Position numbers and translations under genes: made by a program. The notes under the pieces were generated by a model that had not been told where the DNA came from, did not search any database, and saw nothing but the letters and a program-made list of their open reading frames with translations. DNA of 64,000 nt, from positions 186,001 to 250,000 of the forward strand of contig JAALGZ010000006.1 of assembly GCA_015227615.1 (NCBI GenBank). Reading direction: 5' to 3'. Source of the stretch: Labyrinthula sp. Ha. Taxonomy: Eukaryota; Sar; Bigyra; Labyrinthulida; Labyrinthulaceae. Positions 32,210 through 44,200 of the stretch are shown here, in pieces. Numbering within the stretch: the first letter of the stretch is position 1; the number at the start of each line of letters is the position of its first letter.

Positions 32210-35200
32210 CTGAACTTATATCTTACGAATTACTGCTTGTATTTTGGTCTTGACACGATGCGACTGAAATCGGCTGATCTTGGCATTTGTTGATTAGTTT
32301 TTTTAACGGGTAAATTAACTGGAACGGGACGGCGAATTTTCATACTCTTTTTCTGATAGAGAAATAATGAAAATTGATAAGAATTGAATTTGGTTAAAGA
32401 ACAAAAAAAAAATGTTTTCCATAAGAGTTTAACTAAAATATCAGAAATTACAGAACAAAAAACTGAAGATTCAGTTCATGAACAAAAGCTTGTGTCTTTC
32501 TTAAGGGGAGTGCATCTTTTGCAAAAACTGATTTGCTAGCAGTAGTGCAAGATGTTTCAACATTAGTTTGCCTTTGCAGGTTGTTACACTTGAGCATATA
32601 TGCCACAACAGTTTCTCTTAAGAGAACTTTGAAACATGGTTGATTCTGCGAATCGATAAACTTTAGAAACCAGCTTAACTCGGATCAATTGTACGAGAGA
32701 GTATCGTGCAACAGGACTGTGCTTCAGCTTTTCAATAAGAAGCGGTATAATCTGAATCTTATCTTGGCATTGGATTTGATAATAATTATCAATAATTATT
32801 TGGTAACTTTTTGTGATTCTGATTATCAACAAAAGAATTGGGATTTTGATTTTTGTCAAATGTTTCTGTTTTATTCTGAGTATCAATTGAATATCAATGC
32901 AAAATTGTTCTATGCGACCCTGTCTTAAATTACTGAATATTTCTTACTTATTTTCTGCCTCGTATGGGAACTTTTAAAGACTGGCCACATGACAGGAGAA
33001 TAATCCAGTAATACAATGTGGTCGGGCCATGTGGCAGATTTTTTGTTAATAAATTATCAACAAATGAAATCCAATCCCTACTAATATTCCAAGAATTCTG
33101 CAATACTTTGGATACTTCTGATTTTGAGTGATAAGAGCCCCCTACTTATTCCCGATGTTTACAAACCACTTTTCCTTTACTTGAATTGCTTTTAACTTAA
33201 TGAAAGAGTAGGGATCAAGGAACTGCGAAACGTCAGGCAATTTTAAGGTCGTTCTTGATTTCGATATGATCAATACAGAAATTGTTGCAAGAAAAATATG
33301 TCATGGTGATCCTCTATACAAAACTGCCTAAAATAATGACAGTTCATTGTACCCCGTAGGAGAGACTACCCAAGACTTTTTGGTTTGTGAAATCTAGTAA
33401 TATAGGATAGGTAGCATAGAATTTGCCGTTTAATTGGTTAGCTAATTTGTTGAAAGTACAATATTTCCTTGGATAAATAGTTTAGTTAAGATATACAAAA
33501 TCGAACCATTCAAAAGTTCATTGCAAAAGAAAAGGCAAATTATAGTTCCTTACTTGTAGGAACCAAATGCCGTTAGGAATTTAAGTTAACAAAAAAGAAG
33601 AGATAAGCCATTCATATGGGAACTAAAACCTTATATTAGTTGAAAACGAAAACAGTTTTACAATGAGTAAAAATTATTGAAGTTAGCCGACTCTAAGAAA
33701 CACATTAAAGATCCTTATTTAATTCAAGAAAGAGAATGCGGTAATATATAATATTCAAAGTAGTTTCAGTCTATTTGTCAAATAGGGAGGCATCCTTTAC
33801 TTCACAATATGATGTCAAACGACAAGACTGTAGTTGACAAGAACTAATAACCAGTAGCTCTACAAGAAACTTTACTTTTGAATACTCATGGCTGTATGCC
33901 AGACCTGCAGTCTAACTGGATCAGTCTGAAAAGTGTACCCTATAGGAAAGGAAACGAGAATGAAGTGAAGAAAAAACAAGAGGCTGCCTACTTCAAATCC
34001 TTGTTAACATCTTTCGATAGATAACTCCAAAGCTCGGAAAGATCTGAGTTCACATTCATTTTTTTGCAATTTAGTTGTAACAACCATCGTCCATGGTTCA
34101 TAATTTATCCTAACTTCAGATAAAGATATTTTGTTTGATCGCTTATTCATTTTCCAGTGTGAGATAACTGGGATTCTATCAATTTGCTTTCCCCAACGTA
34201 GAATCATATGGGTATTCTCAATTTTCTTTATCTAAACAACATGTGATCTGTAAGATGATCATTTTTCCTAAATTTTTTCTATGTCGAGGAAGACCAATTT
34301 GCCGATAATATGTTTTTCATGAAACCAACCTTTCTCTCTGTTGATTATTAATTATCCACTGAAGAATTTTCCATAATTTTACCTGTGCTTCCATGGGCTC
34401 ATTCAAATGGTGTCCTCTCTCATTTTAAAACTTCATTAGCCTCTTAAGTGTTTTAGTATATCAATGTTTACTCTTGATGTAATGTAGTTACGTTGTATAG
34501 AGCAGTTACTACTCAGGTGACCGCAAGCATTAAGATGTAAAGAATAACTGTAATGATACTACTTGGGGATCTAATTAAGTAGACCTTGATTTGGGCTTCT
34601 TGTAACCACACTTTTAGGTTATAAAGAAAAAAATGCTTAAAAAAAAATAATACTTCATCTTATGGACAATATTGCTCCAAGAAACTTAGAGCATCATTAA
34701 ACTATTTCTTTTGAGTCCTCAAATATGATTCTTATTACTGCTGCTGCAAAAGATCTTCTTGTATTAATCATATGTTAAACATAAACAGCCCAGAGTTTTA
34801 GAAATATTTGTGTATTTCTCCTCAACTGATTAGCGCGGAGCTAAATATCATTCATTAGGAAAGCTTTAATTCTTGGTAGAAATAGCAAGTGGTTTCGATG
34901 CATCTTGGTGAGGTAAATGCCCTTCAAATAATGTTTACGTAGAACTAATGACGCAAAAAATTAGAAATAGTGGTTAAACACAAACTTGGATATAGATTTT
35001 CCTTGCTTTGGCGTCACACTTTTCTTAATATTTATATTCTCTGGTGTTTATTTTAGAGAAGGAATATAGCCTTAAATGAAGCATTTCAATCTACACGAGT
35101 CTGGATGTATAGCACAGAAGTCCTGAAACTCTAGCTAACCTTGGAAAAATTACTTATAAATACCAACAAGCATATGAACTAGATGTAACCCCTCGTCTTC

Positions 35201-35890
35201 AGCTGTACATTTTAATAATAATATTAATTAAGAAAATTATATTATCTTCTGACCCAAAATATTTATGCGGGAACCTAATTAATAGAGTAAAAAATTATCA
35301 AAATTATTTGTTATTAATTTTTTTTTAGTTTAATAACCCTTCCATGAAGTTTATAATGTAACTTTGTCGCCAACGACGATGCTAGGAATATCCTTTATAT
35401 TATTCTTCTCCGCGTATATATAACCCGAGGATGGTATTTAACCCAGTGAAAGTATTTAATCGTGAGTACTGATACTGAGATCCTTATAAAGTACAGCTCA
35501 CACTAATTTCTATCCGCGTTCAGAAATCCAAAGTCCTCAAAGAAATTTAATATGTTGCACAGAGCCAAGTAGAGACCTTTAGCACAAAGAGGAGGGACTA
35601 GAGCCTTAGCCTTAAGCTAAAATGAACCGCTGAGCAAGTATCAAGTATGACTCTTCTTCTTCAAAGGATTAGCCGACACCTTCCGTACAGAGAGGATTAA
35701 AAGATTTTTAACTAAAATCTAACGTTTAATGTAATAAAATTTTCTTGTGTTTAGGTTTTCAAACAATACCTTGAATGATTGTTTCATAATATTCCTTTTC
35801 GTTTTTATGACACTTTGACAAGTCACAAAGTGCATCTTTCAAGTTGCGACATTTGATTTTGAAATCTTTCTTCTGTTTCACAAGAAATAA

Positions 35891-35926
35891 AATTGAGACG
35901 GGCCAAATAGTTCTCTCGTCTCAATT
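35891..35926. promoter_or_regulatory. Perfect 10-bp inverted repeat in the A3 promoter
   Basis: AATTGAGACG (35891-35900) and its exact reverse complement CGTCTCAATT (35917-35926) flank a 16 nt spacer, about 185 bp before the A3 start codon. A dyad of this length suits a dimeric regulator. A hairpin in the transcript leader is an alternative if transcription starts further upstream. Confidence 0.4.
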
Positions 35927-36087
35927 AAAAAAAACTTTAAGAAAAATCCAAAGTAAACGTTCTAGTTGAACAAGCTAAGAAAAACGCCGAATATAGACAT
36001 AATACTACAGTTCGCACTATGCAGTTGGAAGACTCCATAACTATGTGAAGAAGAATCGTCTAAAGTGGACACTGGATCAAAATAACA

Positions 36088-36093
36088 ATGTAA
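36088..36093 (+). promoter_or_regulatory. Minimal start-stop uORF (ATG-TAA) before flavoprotein A3
   Basis: An ATG followed at once by TAA lies 18 nt before the A3 start codon, in the context AACAATGTAA. Start-stop elements are known in other eukaryotes to hold ribosomes and lower downstream translation. It matters only if the 5' end of the mRNA lies upstream of it, which the sequence alone does not show. Confidence 0.35.
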
Positions 36094-36111
36094 AACAAAC
36101 AAAAAATATCA

Positions 36112-39100
36112 ATGAGGAAAGATTTTGCAAAGAACGAGGAAAATAACATTTGTGCATTGCAGAAGGGAGATGTTGATACCCAAGACAAACAGTCTACACT
36201 GGAGGTTTTCAAAGATGATATTTACAAGGAAACTGAACTCCAGAAGTGCGATGAGAGCACAGAGAGCCAGAAAAGTAGTTTCTCCGTTGGAGAACAAACC
36301 TCGGCTATAAAAGGTCCTTTAAAATCAACAGATTTTTCTGAAACAGAAGAAGATAATATTGAGGACAGAAAAGATTATTATGACCAGATATACAAAGTTG
36401 GACTGGAAAAAGATTTAACTACCGATGTTCCCGGTGAAGGAGCTAGTGATCATATTTCCTTTTTCGCACCAAAGGCTACGAAAAGTTGCGCAGCAGAAGA
36501 CATGCCATCTTACATTAGGAATAGAAACTTTGGAAATAAGAAAGTGTCTGTGCACAGAAGTGTGGTTTTTCATTTCTCTCCAGAGAAATGTTTTTCCTTA
36601 GTAACGAAGTACTTGAATCTTTTATCCTTTCTATTAAAACCAAATCAAGATGCGGCACGAAAATTTGGTTTAACAAATTTTAACTCGTGCCCTCGCTGGG
36701 TAAAAGGCACCGAAACAGAAAATAAGCTAACCAGGCACGGGCCTGGTTCTAGATGCAGATTTTCTTTCTTCTTAGAAGGCTGTGTAGTAGAGGTAACTAA
36801 TGAAATTCGTGTTTGCAGTGATGAGAAAGATAAAACTACCGGGAAACGGGTATATAGGTTTGCAACCTCAGTTATTGACTCGGAAACAAAACCATTGAAC
36901 ATAATTCAAGGTCATGAAACGTTAATGGTGTTTACTTCGTATGAAGGTAGGGAGAATAAGTGTCATTTATATTTTGAAAAGAGAGAAACAGAAATAACCA
37001 ATTTATCCTTTCTTAACAGAGATGTTCAGAAGCAAAGATTGAATGTTATGATTGGCAAGCAGCTGGTTGCGTTAAGACAAGCATTAACAAGAAAGTTTTG
37101 TCCTAAATTACCTAAACGGGATACTAGAGTTGCTATTATAGGTGCTGGACCATCTGGACTGCACATGGCTCACTTATTACTTGAAAAGGGTTTAAATAAA
37201 GAAAATCTTACAATTTATGAGCAGAGTGATATGGTTGGTGGTAAAAGTAAAACAATACCTTACACTGAACATGATAAATTTGGTACCGATCAGGTTGATC
37301 AGAACCAGAAAAGTAGAAGTTATATACGTTTTTTGAATAGTCCAAGTTATCACTCAAATGGAAGTTTGATTTATGGTAAAAGATCAAAGCAAGACCTCTT
37401 GGTAGGGGGAAAGGAACTGTTTCATGATTTAGGTACAGCGAATATCTCAAGCACATATTTTACAGTGAGAAAGTTTCTAAGAGAACTTCAGGAAAAATCT
37501 GACTTTAACGACGAAAATTTGACTGAAGAAGTACCTGCCGATAGTTATGCTATGCTGGGTGGAAATATCAAAGAAGGTACTGCTAAAGATTTTACAACTT
37601 TTGTTTTTGATGTTGTTCAGCAAAGTTCAGCTTTGGCTTCGTGGTATGATAAGTTTCCTTTGTTAGCCAAAATTGGTATACCACTTGAGCTTCATTTTGC
37701 AATTAGAAGATATATTATCTTGCAAAAGAAGCTTATGGGTAGTTGGACCTATACTCTTTGTGGAAGACGGTCACGGCAGGATATGGAGATGTTAGTTATG
37801 CCTTTTGAGGAGTTCTTGCATAAACACAATTTACACAAACTGCACGGTGTTTTTACATTTGCAGTTTCTTCTCTTGGTTATGGAGTTATGACTGAAGTAC
37901 CAACTTTATGGGGAATGACATGGATAACACCTGAACAATTAGAGAATTTTACGATATGGAGGACGTTATTTGATGCAAGTCGTGATGGAAATTGGTTCAT
38001 TACTGGTTTATTGCAGTTTCTATCTGTTCCCTATGCTAGACTTGGACGAGACATCTATTCTTGGAAAGCTGAAACGAAATCAATGCTTGTGTCGGGATGG
38101 CAACAGGTTTGGGAAAGAGTTGTCAAGGTTCACGATCTGGATCCTCAAAATGTACTGAAAAAATGGAAAAAGTCCAACGAAGTTGAAGATGAAAGTGTTA
38201 CGAAGCCTCAAAACGGGAAATATCTGAAGGGAAGAAAACAGGTGCTTAGAGTTAACGCTAAGGTCAAAGAGATAACAAAAAAGGGTGATAAGATTATTGT
38301 TTCTTTTGAAGACGTTACTAAAGGGGGTAACAGTCAAAGTGAGAACATGAATATTGTTTCAGAGGAACATGACTATTTAATATTGGCTGTTCCACTTTTT
38401 GACGCATACTGTAATGATGAAACTTCAAATATCAACTTGAGTTTTTGGGATCAGCAGACAGGATACTTGAAGCGTGATAACTTCGAGGCAGCTCGTTTTG
38501 TTACCAGAGTCGCAACACCGGAAAAAAATGGTGACTTTTCAAATGTGCATTTGCGTGTCCTAGTGGACTCATTAAGAGAGTATGACAATAACATAGGCTT
38601 AGAGCCGGGAAAAGGGGATGTTTATTCAATAAAGGACACATATAAAGCCCTTCAACCTAAACTTAGTACCCCTAATGGACATAGAACTGATCCCGCGAGA
38701 GATATTCCTAGAGATAGAATATTTTATCAGTATGCAAGTCCAGGTACAAATCTAAAGTCCTCTGATTTCGATGAAAAGTTTTACAAGTATCTTGACAAGT
38801 ACGGAACAGACCTCGGTAGTTCAACTACGGTAAAAGAAGGTAAGAAGTTAGAGAGTACATATTTTACCAGGTTCAAAATAGAGAGTTTGCTGAAGAATAA
38901 TCTCTGGAACCTACTTGACATTCAGGGTGAAAAAGGAACACTTTATGTTCATTCAAGCAGCCATTTTGAGTCCATCTTACATTTAATGAACTATAATAAA
39001 ATGCTGCTTGCTGGTTTAACAGGGCAACTGAGCAATTTTTCAACTCCAAAAGATGATCTTACGATTGAAGAGTACCATCGGATTAATAATTTTGTGTTCA

Positions 39101-40014
39101 ACCCTTTGACGTATGCTCCTCTAAGACCCATTGTAAAACTATATTCAGCGATTCTAACTATCCTCTGGGCTCTTTTATTTATCCTTATTTATCCCATTTT
39201 AGAGTATGTAGTATTTAGAAAACAAAGAAGTGAAGCGTTGGAGAAAATGCACTGTGTTTCTATTCCAGCTAGAATTGAGCTGGACTTGAAGCAATATGTT
39301 AAAAGTATTCCTTTGCTACACGAGTACAAGTTATATAAAGATTCCAATGTTAGCTATGTTATTAAAAAAGAAAACTATGGTCATCTTCGAAATCGAGGCT
39401 TTGGAGCAGCTGTTAGTTTTCACGAAGCACTTGAACCTGCAAGAGATGAACTTCGTGAAAGAAACCCCTCTATCCAACTTGATAGTGCTAACTGCTTTTT
39501 ACAGTATAGTTATGCAGATTATAAGGAGCTTTATCGAAAATACTGCGAAATAAGAAACGCTGCAAATGATGTGTCATTGCATCCAGTAGGCCTCAAGTTT
39601 GCTGAGACACTGGAAGAAATGGCTCCTTACCTTTTAAGTTATATGTTCACTTGGGTTTTATCCGCTCAGATATATTTTTATGCCGGATGGAGCTATCGGT
39701 TTGAAGATTATAAAGGTGGTGGATTGAGAGTTCCCAAGTGTGGTTTCTTGGAAGCAGCAGTAAAAGAAGTTGGAGTAGTTGCAGGGAGACGTGTGTGTAT
39801 ATTAGCTTGTAAACTTCCAAGGGAACAGAAAGGAGGACCGCTTAAAAGCAAAGTGAGTTTTAGACCGGACCATGTAACTGGAAAATCAGGGTATGGATGT
39901 AGTATTAGATTTTATGAAGGGAAGGCAAACGCATATGCTGATCACGAGCTTTTCTTAGCTCGTAAGAATGTAGAAGAGGCGCAGTATGCAAAATATGAGA
40001 AGTTTGATTGGTAG
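36112..40014 (+). CDS. Multidomain membrane flavoprotein, copy A3
   Basis: 1300 residues, the longest copy. An acidic N-terminus is followed by GLEKDLTT (97-104), then the SRPBCC/START-like domain and an FAD fold with VAIIGAGPSG (GAGPSG at 344-349) and YEQSDMVGGKS. The flavin domain has a Lys-rich insert of about 30 residues compared with A1, after the MLVSGWQQVWERV segment. The distal flavin segment (YVHSSSHFESILHLMNYNK) is well kept. A hydrophobic segment precedes the tail. The D27-like end is complete: Cys1210, then RRVCILACK and a final Cys in YGCSIRF. It ends YEKFDW, like FEKFDW of A1, so A1 and A3 look closer to each other than to A2. The leader AAAATATCAATG resembles that of A1 and supports the start. 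Substrate unknown. Confidence 0.93.
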   Translation: MRKDFAKNEENNICALQKGDVDTQDKQSTLEVFKDDIYKETELQKCDESTESQKSSFSVGEQTSAIKGPLKSTDFSETEEDNIEDRKDYYDQIYKVGLEKDLTTDVPGEGASDHISFFAPKATKSCAAEDMPSYIRNRNFGNKKVSVHRSVVFHFSPEKCFSLVTKYLNLLSFLLKPNQDAARKFGLTNFNSCPRWVKGTETENKLTRHGPGSRCRFSFFLEGCVVEVTNEIRVCSDEKDKTTGKRVYRFATSVIDSETKPLNIIQGHETLMVFTSYEGRENKCHLYFEKRETEITNLSFLNRDVQKQRLNVMIGKQLVALRQALTRKFCPKLPKRDTRVAIIGAGPSGLHMAHLLLEKGLNKENLTIYEQSDMVGGKSKTIPYTEHDKFGTDQVDQNQKSRSYIRFLNSPSYHSNGSLIYGKRSKQDLLVGGKELFHDLGTANISSTYFTVRKFLRELQEKSDFNDENLTEEVPADSYAMLGGNIKEGTAKDFTTFVFDVVQQSSALASWYDKFPLLAKIGIPLELHFAIRRYIILQKKLMGSWTYTLCGRRSRQDMEMLVMPFEEFLHKHNLHKLHGVFTFAVSSLGYGVMTEVPTLWGMTWITPEQLENFTIWRTLFDASRDGNWFITGLLQFLSVPYARLGRDIYSWKAETKSMLVSGWQQVWERVVKVHDLDPQNVLKKWKKSNEVEDESVTKPQNGKYLKGRKQVLRVNAKVKEITKKGDKIIVSFEDVTKGGNSQSENMNIVSEEHDYLILAVPLFDAYCNDETSNINLSFWDQQTGYLKRDNFEAARFVTRVATPEKNGDFSNVHLRVLVDSLREYDNNIGLEPGKGDVYSIKDTYKALQPKLSTPNGHRTDPARDIPRDRIFYQYASPGTNLKSSDFDEKFYKYLDKYGTDLGSSTTVKEGKKLESTYFTRFKIESLLKNNLWNLLDIQGEKGTLYVHSSSHFESILHLMNYNKMLLAGLTGQLSNFSTPKDDLTIEEYHRINNFVFNPLTYAPLRPIVKLYSAILTILWALLFILIYPILEYVVFRKQRSEALEKMHCVSIPARIELDLKQYVKSIPLLHEYKLYKDSNVSYVIKKENYGHLRNRGFGAAVSFHEALEPARDELRERNPSIQLDSANCFLQYSYADYKELYRKYCEIRNAANDVSLHPVGLKFAETLEEMAPYLLSYMFTWVLSAQIYFYAGWSYRFEDYKGGGLRVPKCGFLEAAVKEVGVVAGRRVCILACKLPREQKGGPLKSKVSFRPDHVTGKSGYGCSIRFYEGKANAYADHELFLARKNVEEAQYAKYEKFDW

Positions 40015-40954
40015 TTTACCTCTGTTACTGGTTGAACTGGGTTATTAATTGCTTCAAGGGGAACATCCTTACCCAAGTTTTCTAAGCCGCAGGGCTTCTT
40101 GTTATTTCTTCATGTTGAGTTGAGAAAACCCTTACTCATCAGCTATTTCTCCTTAATTAGCGATTTTAGGCACAATACATAGCGAGGGCGTAATTTTTCT
40201 TGAGTGATACTTTAGGAAACCTCTCAACCACCAGCACAGATACAAATGGCCCAAGAACACTTCATCTTTTCTCGGTCTTAAGAGACCAACCCATTGTAAA
40301 ATACCTTACTCTTTCTAAGTTATTAATATTTTGCTCCACATCGCGCAACATCGACTTATGAGCATTTCCTACGACACTTAACATTTCTTAGTAAAAGAAA
40401 GTGGATAATAAATGCTAATGTCTAATATGAACATCACATTTTTCCTAAGGTGCTCATGTGCAACAACCGATTAGCTTGATCTTATTACTTCCTTCAATAG
40501 TAGGATAATATATAACATATTAGTAAGTTACTAACAAACCTAAATGATTCCATGATCTTTTACTTTCCCCCGATAGGGATGAGCAATTAGGTCCCTGCAA
40601 AAGTGCCTTTTAAGTTTCTTATTTCTTGCCAACTCAATGGTTCAGCTAGATTCGTTTACCCATTTTTGGTCACAAAATTATACCGCCTTATCTTTTACGA
40701 TTACTTGTAAGCTTCCTCAATTTTCAAAGCCGGTGCTCTTTCTTAAGTTTCCATTAATTTTCTTTCTACTCAATAACTTCCTACAATATAGAACATTGAA
40801 TAAAGAATATGGGGAGATAAAACCTACGGTTTAACTTTCAGTGGTATTAATACAACTTGGGATGCACAAAAAGAAAATTTCCACATTGAAAAATTGAGGA
40901 TTTTCAAACTCAAACTCGTTAAAAGGGTTTTTCGAGTTTTGAGGATGTACACAA

Positions 40955-41215
40955 CTCGATTACAAAACTCAAAGTTATCAATGAGGAACTCATTCATGAT
41001 CCCCAAATTCTTAAAACTTCCTCAGAAATCCTCGCTCAATTTGTAATTTCTCATGCAGTCACAATCAGATAACTTTCCACCTAAAAATCCTCAACAAGCT
41101 CCCCATTGCTCATTCATTCTCTACTCAATGTGGTATCGGAGCTTACTCAGTCACTACGAAAAGTCTTTCAGAAACACAAATGAGCCCTCAATAAAGACTT
41201 GCTTGCTACGCCAAA
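40955..41215 (+). repeat. Dispersed repeat, copy 2, with a decayed coding-like frame
   Basis: Similar along most of its length to 14125-14400 and in the same orientation. One frame reads KVINEELIHDPQILKTSSE, parallel to LIHDPQIF in copy 1, and later LIAHS-like sequence is shared. The copies differ by many substitutions and small indels, so the duplication is old. Family unknown. Confidence 0.5.
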
Positions 41216-44200
41216 CTACAACTAGCAGAAATCCCAGGGATCAAAAGTTGCTGCTATAGGTGAAAAAATAGTGATTAGAGGTTGTTGCCATAGCATATGC
41301 GCTGGTTAGTTTGAAGCCGATAGCTTTCCTTGGGTAAAAAACCAACGCTACAGCTCAATTAACTCTTTAATTTTAACCATATTCCCCACAAAAGAGCTAG
41401 TGCCACACGATGTACTTAATCATTACCAATCCTTTCCGGGATGCAAAAGCAAACTTCAAACCACTGTGTTTGCTGCTTCCAAGCTTTAGGGCAAACATAA
41501 TGGCATGCATATTTAGTGGCATGCATTTCAAAGTCATAAATAAACTCATCGATCAATGCAATCCAGCATATATTCCCCTTAAATTTCCTTTGCCGGATCC
41601 ATTATAAATAGCTGAGATTGCCTTGTCTATCAAGATTCGATAACCACACACGCAGGCTAATTTCGATAGCGAAGTAAAATGATCTTTGATCATTTGAAGC
41701 ACAAGTAAAGCGCTCGGTGATTTGTTTACATACAATTCATTGGTTATAATTTTCTTATGAACCATTTGTCCTATAATTTCCTCACAGTTTTTACTTGGGT
41801 GGCAGATATTTTATTAAGATTTGCCGTGATAGCAGTTATCTATAAAATACATATTTCTATCTTAAAGCTTAATTAGCTAGTTTCTTTTCAATTTTTTATA
41901 TTGATGTTATCGTGCTAACATTGAAGGGCTTTGTTTACTACATTACGTCGGTTCTTTCCCTAAACTCTTTGCATTTCGATTAAATAGTTGCACAGATTCC
42001 GTGCCAATCTCCACTTCAAGCGGAAATTACATCATTCTCTTTGAACAATTTAAAATATAATGTACATAAAGAATGGAACTTTTCTTTACATTTTTTTTAA
42101 TTTTTTTCTTCGATAAAAACGAGTTTTTAGTAACCTTAGCTCATAGAATTTTCTCGGAAGCATAGTTTTTTTGTCCCAAGATTATCACATTTCATCTGGA
42201 AAAAGCCCAAAGCTTTAGGTAGGATACTTCTATTCTATGTTATTATTTGAAGCCTTCTTTTCTCAAATATTTGAATAATCATATGTTGCCTCTAGTTTGT
42301 ACTCAAAATTGAACAGTTGCTTATTCTTCTGTAACAAAATTATCCACAGTCATGTATCTGGTGCAGGAAACGCAACATTTAAGTATCCACTTGTATAAAT
42401 TTATATATTAAAAGGCAAAAACTTGAATTAAATCGCTTTCTTGGTTGCAACAACTAAGATAATTCCATTTTTATATCCATTCCAAAAAATTTAAGGTTTG
42501 CCACAAACGAAGGAATATTAGAATAAAAAAATTCCTCTTTCAAATTGTAGCCTCACAAGCTGGCTAAAAACTAATTATCACATTGGCTAACAAAGTATAA
42601 TCAGACATTTAAATAGCACATAGTTGAGCTTAAGGGTAAAGTGTCTAGAAACAGAGATCACATTCATCTTTGAGCATATTCATGGTAGCGTTTTCCTGTA
42701 CTACATAATTGTATAAAAATGAAATAACCCACGATAACTTTAGATATCTCATAGCGATCGAGCTTGGTTGCTAGACACCGTTGGAAAACTTAAAAAAAAG
42801 TCTTTTAAGTCTTCCGTAGGTTGTATTAGGTGGTTTAGTTTCTCTGTGGAATTATGCTGAATGTTAAGGGAATGTTAGATATGACACGCAAAATTTTTGA
42901 ATGGTTCATAGCTCTTTATTTGGAAGAAACAGGGGAAAATATCAATTTTTAGTTATCTTTTTTTTTCATTGGCACCATAGCAAAAAATACATCACATACA
43001 AAGTGATGTTGAAATCTATACTACTGGTTCAGAGCACAAAAGGACATCATCTTTCGCCAAAAGTATTCTACCGGGAGCAACACTTTGGGCAAGAAATGAA
43101 TACAATAAGGAATATTAACCTATGAGTTCTTAAAACATGTATCTTTGATATGAAAAGTCTCTGAACAGTAAATTCTTTGCTTACTTGGAACCGAGGCGGG
43201 ATCTCTGGATAATATATTTTCCATTAGTTCAAAAAATATAAAGTGGTCCTGGTCTCTATAACAATAAGACAGCTATTCTTATTGTTAGGCAATGGTTCAC
43301 CGTTCCATTCAACTTCAGGAGAGAGAATATATAAGTAAGGTCTCTAAAGCAAGAATGTTTCAACCATAAGACCAAGTTAAAGTATATGTACTATTCATGA
43401 AGTTTTGATTACCCACAACAGACTGAGGAGTTGAATATTGGTTTCATATTCTCAGTTGGTACGAATTCATGTTACCCATGTTATGGTTTTTTCTTAACAT
43501 TAACAATATCTTAACGGTCCAACTTTGAAAGGAAATTTTTTGGGTATACCCTAAGAAACTTGAAGTTATGATACATATAATTATCTCATTTCTATGTATA
43601 ACTTCGGTTAAAAAACATATTCAAACATCGCTTCTTTATAACAAAATTTTCAGACATCTTGAGTAGGATAGAATAAAGGTTAAGAGTTTGCTTATGATTA
43701 CACCTTTCTTGGGCGCCATGCAGGTTATTTTGCGGGGGTCTAACTAATATTCTTTTTGATGCTGCACTTCAGTCGGACTGCTCAACCATGTATAAATTTG
43801 TTTTTTCTTATTTCATGACAAGTTCCTGATTTTGAAGGTAGGGTATAATTTAGGTGCAGTTAGTATATAGAAATTTAAGATGTCTTACATAACGTTATCT
43901 TGGCAGAATTTAGCCTACAGCCATAACGATCCTCATATTCTTTACACCAAATGATCCATTATGCTAAGTGATTCAAAAAATGCATGGTGTAACAGAAACC
44001 TAATCGTATACCCATTAGGCACATGGTAAATCTTCAACGAGTCCTCAGGAAATAGTTTTCTTGGCCCTTAGTCCTACTACAAATACATATTTTACTCATT
44101 TAAGTTAAGAAAATAGAGAATTAAAGTCATTAGCGAAACAGCAATGGTGGGATTAAGCGGCGAAAGGATTGAAAAAATTAGAACTACTATCCTTTATGGC

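Larger units (their letters stand above)
32210..36111. other. Long AT-rich intergenic region upstream of flavoprotein A3
   Basis: No supported gene. The left few hundred bases are the promoter side of bZIP-like gene 2. A block rich in TTGATAAT-type repeats lies at about 32,740-33,060, with a weak hairpin CTGGCCACAT (32981-32990) against ATGTGGC (33029-33035). The right end is the promoter of flavoprotein A3 and holds the inverted repeat and start-stop element listed separately. Confidence 0.45.

Noticed and set aside
32981-33036. Imperfect hairpin around CTGGCCACAT
   Set aside because: Short and mismatched; no gene nearby that it could plausibly serve.
41410-41765. Overlapping coding-like frames on both strands
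   Set aside because: Neither strand gives a recognisable motif; could be chance or an unresolvable relic.
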